From RGIG990 sp045589455 (GTDB lineage Bacteria; Verrucomicrobiota; Kiritimatiellia; RFP12; UBA3636): a stretch of 64,000 bases of DNA. Position 1 is the stretch's first letter, and each line of letters opens with the position of its first letter. The position numbers were made by a program, and so were the translations under genes. The stretch lies in assembly GCA_045589455.1 (NCBI GenBank), contig JAZNPC010000060.1, positions 6,042 through 70,041 of the forward strand, in the 5' to 3' direction. Positions 58,983 to 64,000 of this stretch are shown here, piece after piece. The notes below the pieces were generated by a model, which was not told the DNA's origin, did not search any database, and was given only the letters and a program-made list of their open reading frames with translations.

Positions 58983-59291
58983 GCGAAAAAGGGATGCTGC
59001 GACGCGGAGGACGCAGCGGACGAGATTAGACGCGAGACAACCGATAGACAATTAGACGATAGACGTTGAACGGACAATAAGACGATTAGACGCGAGAATG
59101 GAGAAAAAACCATTCAACCCTACCTAAATTCTTCATTCTTCATTTTTCATTCTTCATTTATTATAATGCATCGCCTCCGCGTCCCTTCTTCGCACTTTTA
59201 GCCCCCACGTGCATCACATAGCCCCACGTGCATCACATAGCCCCACATTAAAGCAAAAAATCCCGTGGGTTAATCTTGCGGGATTTTTTTT
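58983..59291 (-). repeat. Long inverted repeat, right arm
   Basis: Reverse complement of the left arm at 54030-54400, including the terminator hairpin, the TAAAAGTGCGAAGAAGGGAC segment (59181-59200) and the GAATGAAGAATGA minisatellite (59137-59162). It lacks the inserted hairpin of the left arm and has an extra AGAC-word stretch (about 59038-59090). Confidence 0.8.
59255..59291 (-). terminator. Rho-independent terminator, bidirectional
   Basis: AAAAAATCCCG (59255-59265) pairs with CGGGATTTTTT (59279-59289). It lies 36 bases after the stop of the minus-strand binding-protein gene and matches the pckG terminator. Confidence 0.85.
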
Positions 59292-59326
59292 TCTTTTATA
59301 AGCTTCAATTTATATTTTAAAAATAA

Positions 59327-61078
59327 CTATTTCTTATAGCGCCAATGCTTCTCTAATCCATATGGAAAATCATGTGGAATAACATTTTGGAGTTCTGCTT
59401 TTAACAAAATATTATCTCGTCCATAATGTATGAAAATCCAAGGAGCATCTTCACGAACAATGCGCTGCATTTCTTGTATGTATTCTTCTCTTTTTTGTGG
59501 GTCTCTTTCTATACAAGCAGCTTCGTAAATTTTGTCATATTCTGGATTGTTGTAGTTACATCTGTTTGGCCCAGGTGAAGCATTTTCAGAATAAAATAGC
59601 TGTAAGAAATTTAAAGCGTCAGGATAATCTGCGAGCCAAGCAACCATAAATAATTGAGACTCTCTTTTTGATATTTTTTTCAAAAACAAAGGCCAGTTGT
59701 TATATTGTAGCTTTAAATCAATGCCAATTTTTTGCATGAATGATGCAATAAGCTCAGCAGACTCACGTGTTTCTTGATCTGTTCTACCTAAATCAAGAGT
59801 AAGCTGTAGCGGCTTTCCTGTGGCAGGGTCTATTCCGTCCTTATAGCCTGCCTCTGCTAATAATGCTTTTGCTCTTTCTAAATTGTAGCTTAATTGATTT
59901 GGCTCTTCAAGTCTTGCAGAAATATTTGGAGGAATTGGACCATCAGCATAGGCAACACGCCCCTTGTTTAATTCTATCCATTCTTCAGCATTAAAGGCGC
60001 AGGTCATTGCTTGACGTAATAGTTTATTGGTTGAACCAACTATTGGATCGTCCATATTAAACGCAATGTATGAAACCATCATACTATCCTTTGATACAAG
60101 TCGAACCCCATGAGATTTTAGTTCATCAGAAAGCTCACCTGTAGGTGTTATGGTGGCATCCCAATTGTCGCGAGAAATTTCTTGGTTTATATCAAGCTCG
60201 CCTGACAAAAAAGATAGCCATCGTGTAGAAGCATCATCCATTACATAAAAATGAATCTCATCAAAGCGCTTTAACCCTGGAGCATCTTCTTCTGCTGTAA
60301 AACCATCACGAGCATCAGAGCGATTTGGGCGAAGCTTGAAAATCATGCTATAATTACGTTGCCAAGAATCGAGCTGATATGGCCCCGAGCCACACTCGAT
60401 TGTGCCAAAAGAAGAGCCAAAGCGTTGAGCAACCTCACGTGGTACAATAGCTGTGTATGGCATGGCAAGTATCCATAAAAATTCTGTAGATGGTGTTACT
60501 AATTCAATTTCAAAATTTTTATCGTCAATTATGCGTAGTCCAGGTATGTTTGTAGAATAATCTGTTGGTATATCTGTATTAGTAGACATTTGGTGAAAAG
60601 CATCTATTCCAAGTATGTTTTTTATTGTCCAATAGCCAGGAGAGGCTAGTTTTGCATCTGCTAGTCGTTTAAAAGAATAAATAACATCCTCTGATGTGAT
60701 GGCTCTCGAGGTTACAGCTTCTCCGTCGCCTAAATATTTTGAAGGTCCAAAATAAATATCATCACGTAGTGTGCAACGATATGTTTTCCCAGAATCATCT
60801 AGAGAGGGGAATTCTTTTAATAGGTATGGTTTTAATTTATATGGACGTGCTGTGTAATCATATTCAAGTAGAGTTTCATATACAAGAGCTACAGCTCTAT
60901 TTGCACCAGCAGATTCTGCTTTAATTGGATCCATAGAAGAAACTCGGTCAATATTTCTTCTTAGGATGGCTAAGTCATCCTTATCCTCCTTAATGTTGTT
61001 GTCCAAACAAGAGGTGGTTAATAGCGATAGGGATAATAAAACCAATAGATTGTTTGATATTAAAGCTTTTATTTTCAT
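59327..61078 (-). CDS. Peptide ABC transporter substrate-binding lipoprotein (OppA/DppA family)
   Basis: 583 residues from the ATG at 61078; a TTG nine bases upstream is in frame but less likely. Signal peptide with lipobox 'LTTS' before Cys. SBP_bac_5 features: 'VALVYETLLEYDYTARPYKL', 'YRCTLRDDIYFGP', 'LRQAMTCAFNAEEWIELNKG' and 'LFLKKISKRESQLFMVAWLA'. It captures oligopeptides or similar solutes. Permease and ATPase genes are not adjacent, so it must use a transporter encoded elsewhere. It lies downstream of a zinc-ribbon membrane protein gene on the same strand. Confidence 0.9.
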   Translation of the reverse strand: MKIKALISNNLLVLLSLSLLTTSCLDNNIKEDKDDLAILRRNIDRVSSMDPIKAESAGANRAVALVYETLLEYDYTARPYKLKPYLLKEFPSLDDSGKTYRCTLRDDIYFGPSKYLGDGEAVTSRAITSEDVIYSFKRLADAKLASPGYWTIKNILGIDAFHQMSTNTDIPTDYSTNIPGLRIIDDKNFEIELVTPSTEFLWILAMPYTAIVPREVAQRFGSSFGTIECGSGPYQLDSWQRNYSMIFKLRPNRSDARDGFTAEEDAPGLKRFDEIHFYVMDDASTRWLSFLSGELDINQEISRDNWDATITPTGELSDELKSHGVRLVSKDSMMVSYIAFNMDDPIVGSTNKLLRQAMTCAFNAEEWIELNKGRVAYADGPIPPNISARLEEPNQLSYNLERAKALLAEAGYKDGIDPATGKPLQLTLDLGRTDQETRESAELIASFMQKIGIDLKLQYNNWPLFLKKISKRESQLFMVAWLADYPDALNFLQLFYSENASPGPNRCNYNNPEYDKIYEAACIERDPQKREEYIQEMQRIVREDAPWIFIHYGRDNILLKAELQNVIPHDFPYGLEKHWRYKK

Positions 61079-61092
61079 TAGAGACAAAATGT

Positions 61093-61797
61093 TTATTTGT
61101 TAATTGTTGCTTTCTTAAAATGGTTAAATGCAATCCTTCCAATAGCGATAAAAATAAAACCAATAAAAAATGCCAGAAAATTAAAATATAAATGTGCAAA
61201 TCCAGATAAGATTGCCACTGTAATTAGCGAAATTCCCGTTGGTTTATTTGGAAGGGTCACAAAAAATAAGGCGGAAACAGCAATGACCGCTGGAATTAAA
61301 AATGCTCCTTGGGCAGATGTATATAAACAGGCTAGCACTAATAATGGAGCCCAAACAATAATATTAGATGATAAAATTCTTTTAATTAAAGATCCACTTG
61401 GAAGAGTTTTCTGTTTAAGAGAATTTATAGCTAAGGAAAAAATGAACAAAAATATTATGTATGGAGTATGGATACAAATTGCTCTACATAGGGATATTTT
61501 AAGGAAAGCGGTGTAGATAGCAGATATTGGTAGAAGCCCTAAAAGTGGATATTTGATTCTAAAAAGCAATGCAGCAATAGCTCCAAGAGCAAAACCTAGA
61601 GATATTGATAAGGTATTATTTTGCGGTGGTGGAACTTGGATGTAGCAGCTTAGAATAGTAAAAATTATGGCGATTACTGAAAAAAAAGCAACCAAAACCA
61701 AATGATTTGAATTTGGTAATACTAGAGTGCCACACCACGGGCAGCTTGTATATGGAGCGACAGGTCTATCGCACTCACAGCATTTTAGTAGTTTCAT
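61093..61797 (-). CDS. Zinc-ribbon membrane protein of unknown function
   Basis: 234 residues. The N terminus holds a zinc ribbon, 'CCECDRPVAPYTSCPWCG' (Cys-x2-Cys ... Cys-x2-Cys), followed by about seven or eight hydrophobic helices. Ribbons of this kind often sit at the cytoplasmic end of small membrane proteins. I do not recognise a family. It ends 15 bases before the start of the peptide-binding lipoprotein, so the two are probably co-transcribed. Confidence 0.75.
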   Translation of the reverse strand: MKLLKCCECDRPVAPYTSCPWCGTLVLPNSNHLVLVAFFSVIAIIFTILSCYIQVPPPQNNTLSISLGFALGAIAALLFRIKYPLLGLLPISAIYTAFLKISLCRAICIHTPYIIFLFIFSLAINSLKQKTLPSGSLIKRILSSNIIVWAPLLVLACLYTSAQGAFLIPAVIAVSALFFVTLPNKPTGISLITVAILSGFAHLYFNFLAFFIGFIFIAIGRIAFNHFKKATINK

Positions 61798-61937
61798 AAT
61801 TTCATAGTTGATTATTGTATGGTTAAATTATAGATAATTATGCTCAGATAAGCAAGAGAATATGATGATTGGTGAGCTCAATTTTATAGATGTAGCTTGT
61901 TTTAATTAATATTCCGGTTTGTCTCTTAAAAACTGAA

Positions 61938-61967
61938 TTGACTTATCATTTACAAAAATAGTATTAT
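61938..61967 (+). promoter_or_regulatory. Promoter of aspS
   Basis: TTGACT (61938-61943) and TATTAT (61962-61967) are 18 bases apart, 54 bases before the ATG. AGAAAGAAG precedes the start. The 224-base gap to the divergent gene has nothing else that I can identify. Confidence 0.55.
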
Positions 61968-62021
61968 ATACATTCATTTTTGGTAAAGAAATTCTATTCA
62001 TATATATAGAAAGAAGAAATT

Positions 62022-63833
62022 ATGCATCCATTCCGTACACATACATGTAACGATTTGCGCCCAGAGCATGCAGGTCAAGAGGTTAGACTTTCAGGCTGGG
62101 TTTTCCATAAGCGCGATCATGGTGGTATTTTATTTATTGACCTACGTGACCATTATGGCCGCACACAGGTAATTATTCACCCATCTCGTAGCTTCTTTGA
62201 GCGTTGCTCTAACGTTCGTCTAGAGAGTGTTTTAACTATCACAGGTAATGTTGTAGTTCGTGAGCCAGAGATGGTAAATCATGAAATTCCAACAGGTGCA
62301 ATCGAGCTAGTTGCTGAGGATGTTATTTTTGAATCAGAGGCAGAGATTACACCAATTTATCTAGCAGGTGAGTCTGATGAGGTTGGTCCAGAGGAATTGC
62401 GTCTAAAGTATCGCTACCTAGACCTACGCCGCGAGAGCCTACACAACAATATTCTTCTACGTTCAAAGGTTATCAGCTTCCTACGTGAGAAGATGACTTC
62501 TTTAGGCTTTAATGAGTTTCAGACACCAATTCTAACCTCAAGCTCTCCAGAGGGTGCTCGTGACTACCTAGTGCCAAGCCGTGTACATCCAGGTCAGTTC
62601 TATGCACTTCCTCAGGCACCACAGATCTTCAAGCAACTATTGATGGTTGCTGGCTTTGACCGCTACTTCCAGATTGCTCCATGCTTCCGTGATGAGGATG
62701 GACGTGCAGATCGTTCACCAGGTGAGTTTTATCAGCTAGATATTGAGATGAGCTTTGTAACTCAGGATGATATCTTCAAAATCGTTGAAGAGGTTTTGCA
62801 GGAGACCTTCCGTAAGTTCAGCACAAAGAAGCTAGATGATGGTCCATTTGTTCGCATCCCATATCGTGAGGCAATGCTAAAGTATGGTTCTGATAAGCCA
62901 GACCTACGTATTCCAATTGAGATGTTTGATGTTTCTGATATCTTTGGTGCTTCTGGTTTTGGCGCATTTGCTAAGGCAGTTGCAGGTGGTGCTGTAGTTC
63001 GTGCAATTCCAGTAAAGGGCATCGCTTCACAGCCACGTAGCTTCTTTGATAAGCTAGAGGGTTATGCAAAGGAGCAGGGCGCTAAGGGTCTTGGTTATAT
63101 CTCTTGGAAGGATGGCGAGCTAAAGGGTCCTATCGTTAAGTTCATGACACCAGAGGAGCTAGATGAGCTTGCAAAGCGTGGCAATATGACAGAGGGCGAT
63201 GTAATGTTCTTTATGTGCGACAAGCCAGCTGTTGCTGCTAAGCTAGCGGGTGATATCCGCTTGAAGCTTGGCCGTGATCTCAACATGATTGATAAGGATG
63301 TTTACAAGTTCTGCTGGATTGTTGACTTCCCAATGTTTGAGCGTGATGAAGAGACTGGTGAGGTTATTTTCTCACACAATCCATTCTCAATGCCTCAGGG
63401 CGGTATGGATTCTCTATTGAACAAGGATCCACTAGAGGTTCTAGCATATCAGTACGACGTTGTATGTAATGGTGTTGAGCTATCATCTGGTGCTATCCGT
63501 AACCATAGCCTAGAAATCATGCTTAAGGCATTCGATATTGCAGGCTATGCTCCAGAGGTAGTATTTGATCGCTTCCCAGCATTATCCGGCGCATTTAAGT
63601 ATGGTGCACCTCCTCACGGTGGTATTGCTCCAGGTGTTGATCGTATGGTAATGCTACTTGCAGATGCAGAGAACATTCGTGAGGTAATCGCATTCCCAAT
63701 GAATCAGCGTGCTCAGGATTTGATGATGAATGCACCTGCTCCTGTAACGGAGAAGCAACTACGCGAGCTTCACATCAAGGTTCGCGCACAGAATGTGCAA
63801 CCAAATGCTGCGGCTCCTCAGCCACAAGCATAA
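62022..63833 (+). CDS. aspS: Aspartyl-tRNA synthetase
   Basis: 603 residues, the bacterial type with an inserted GAD domain. N-terminal anticodon-binding OB fold ('VRLSGWVFHKRDHGGILFID'). Class II motif 1 'RSKVISFLREKMTSLGFNEF', motif 2 'FQIAPCFRDEDGRADRSPGE', GAD domain (~300-410), motif 3 'GGIAPGVDRMVMLLADAENI' followed by the 'REVIAFP' end. Whether it is discriminating or also charges tRNA-Asn cannot be decided. Codon use is CTA-rich for leucine like the ribosomal genes. Confidence 0.97.
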   Translation: MHPFRTHTCNDLRPEHAGQEVRLSGWVFHKRDHGGILFIDLRDHYGRTQVIIHPSRSFFERCSNVRLESVLTITGNVVVREPEMVNHEIPTGAIELVAEDVIFESEAEITPIYLAGESDEVGPEELRLKYRYLDLRRESLHNNILLRSKVISFLREKMTSLGFNEFQTPILTSSSPEGARDYLVPSRVHPGQFYALPQAPQIFKQLLMVAGFDRYFQIAPCFRDEDGRADRSPGEFYQLDIEMSFVTQDDIFKIVEEVLQETFRKFSTKKLDDGPFVRIPYREAMLKYGSDKPDLRIPIEMFDVSDIFGASGFGAFAKAVAGGAVVRAIPVKGIASQPRSFFDKLEGYAKEQGAKGLGYISWKDGELKGPIVKFMTPEELDELAKRGNMTEGDVMFFMCDKPAVAAKLAGDIRLKLGRDLNMIDKDVYKFCWIVDFPMFERDEETGEVIFSHNPFSMPQGGMDSLLNKDPLEVLAYQYDVVCNGVELSSGAIRNHSLEIMLKAFDIAGYAPEVVFDRFPALSGAFKYGAPPHGGIAPGVDRMVMLLADAENIREVIAFPMNQRAQDLMMNAPAPVTEKQLRELHIKVRAQNVQPNAAAPQPQA

Positions 63834-63837
63834 ATGA

Positions 63838-63868
63838 GAAAAAGGCGTCCTACGGGGCGCCTTTTTTA
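63838..63868 (+). terminator. Rho-independent terminator of aspS
   Basis: AAAAAGGCGTCC-TAC-GGGGCGCCTTTTTT, a stem like the one at 39621, five bases after the stop. The group II intron begins immediately downstream. Confidence 0.9.
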
Positions 63869-63869
63869 T

Positions 63870-64000
63870 GTATGACGGGCATGTCATAGTTCTATGGTGA
63901 AAGTCCAACGGGGGGTAGTTACCGACCAACCCAATAGCGACTCCCAAGGTTTATGTTGTGAGGCATAGGCGAGAAGAAGGGATAGCGAAATCGTAGCCTA
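63870..64000 (+). mobile_element. Group II intron, 5' end (continues beyond window)
   Basis: Starting GTATG at 63870 (close to the GTGYG 5' consensus), TATGAC pairs with GTCATA across GGGCAT, the first domain I helix; 'TATGGTGAAAGTCC' then matches the typical 'TAGGGTGAGAGTCC' segment of bacterial group II introns, and the following 80 bases are structured RNA-like with no reading frame. It begins two bases after the T run of the aspS terminator. The intron-encoded reverse transcriptase would lie beyond 64000. Confidence 0.72.

Larger units (their letters stand above)
58189..59326. other. 1.1-kb repeat-rich spacer after the FGE genes
   Basis: It contains the 3' element, three tandem degenerate hairpin units (58434-58982), a GTCT/AGAC word array (59018-59100), the right arm of the long inverted repeat (58983-59291) and a terminator. 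Frames through the tandem units have no ribosome binding site and are not genes. Confidence 0.6.

Noticed and set aside
63870..64000. Idea that the intron at the window end supplies the DGR reverse transcriptase
   Set aside because: Group II intron and DGR reverse transcriptases are related but separate systems; the sequence here has intron domain I features and no template repeat.
1..64000. tRNA and rRNA genes
   Set aside because: I looked for cloverleaf and GGTTCGA-type T-loop patterns and saw none; the GGTTCG near 54044 belongs to the pckG terminator.

Overview
The window is about 64 kb of a low-to-middling GC chromosome from a Gram-negative bacterium. Outer-membrane biogenesis genes (a Lol-type lipoprotein exporter, a SurA-like chaperone, a YnbE/YdbL-like lipoprotein, several lipobox proteins) show a double membrane. 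Several features suit the PVC superphylum (Verrucomicrobiota, Lentisphaerota, Kiritimatiellota): fusA runs straight into rpsJ with no tuf, MurC is fused to MurB, there is a DUF3127 protein, UDP-glucose dehydrogenase is of eukaryote-like type, and there are several formylglycine-generating-enzyme-fold (FGE-fold) proteins. That placement is an inference of moderate confidence. Highly expressed genes use CTA for leucine unusually often.

Layout. 1-9663: end of fusA and an unbroken S10-spc ribosomal protein run (rpsJ to rplO), closed by a terminator where rpmD and secY would usually follow. 9664-15103: AT-rich accessory island with a DpnII-type (GATC) restriction-modification system and an ORF6N/PLD protein, bounded by hairpin repeats. 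15104-24552: SurA-like isomerase, two RNA methyltransferases, Lol exporter, MurC-MurB, UDP-glucose dehydrogenase. 24553-26899: repeat-dense region with an FGE-fold lipoprotein. 26900-35195: DUF3127, prmC, gmhA-like, argH, AI-2E transporter, dinB and a beta-repeat exported protein. 35196-39650: accD, accA and an unusual carboxyltransferase-biotin carrier fusion. 39796-54003: clpB (minus strand), nucleoside kinase, hisD, CNNM/CBS protein, site-2 protease, phosphohexomutase, GNAT, YnbE/YdbL-like lipoprotein, pyrE, pckG. 54030-59291: a module with two more FGE-fold genes, bracketed by a long inverted repeat. 59327-63868: peptide-binding lipoprotein, zinc-ribbon membrane protein, aspS. From 63870 the 5' end of a group II intron begins, directly after the aspS terminator.

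The strongest signal is that the three FGE-fold genes (25777, 54759, 55801) end in nearly identical 3' segments. In these, 21 of 35 codons differ between copies, and 18 of those 21 differ only at codon positions 1 and 2 while the third base stays fixed, almost always C or T. This is the footprint of adenine-specific mutagenesis of AAC/AAT codons by a diversity-generating retroelement (DGR). Each variable segment ends in a constant GC-rich block; two are followed by a shared double-hairpin element and the third by a different hairpin. A further orphan copy of the double-hairpin element (24642) follows no FGE gene. No DGR reverse transcriptase or template repeat lies in the window, so these would be remote targets. 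Other points are a possible oxaloacetate-dependent (ATP-free) route to malonyl-CoA, a family of three-tier hairpin elements with a filled/empty site pair, and the terminator-adjacent intron.
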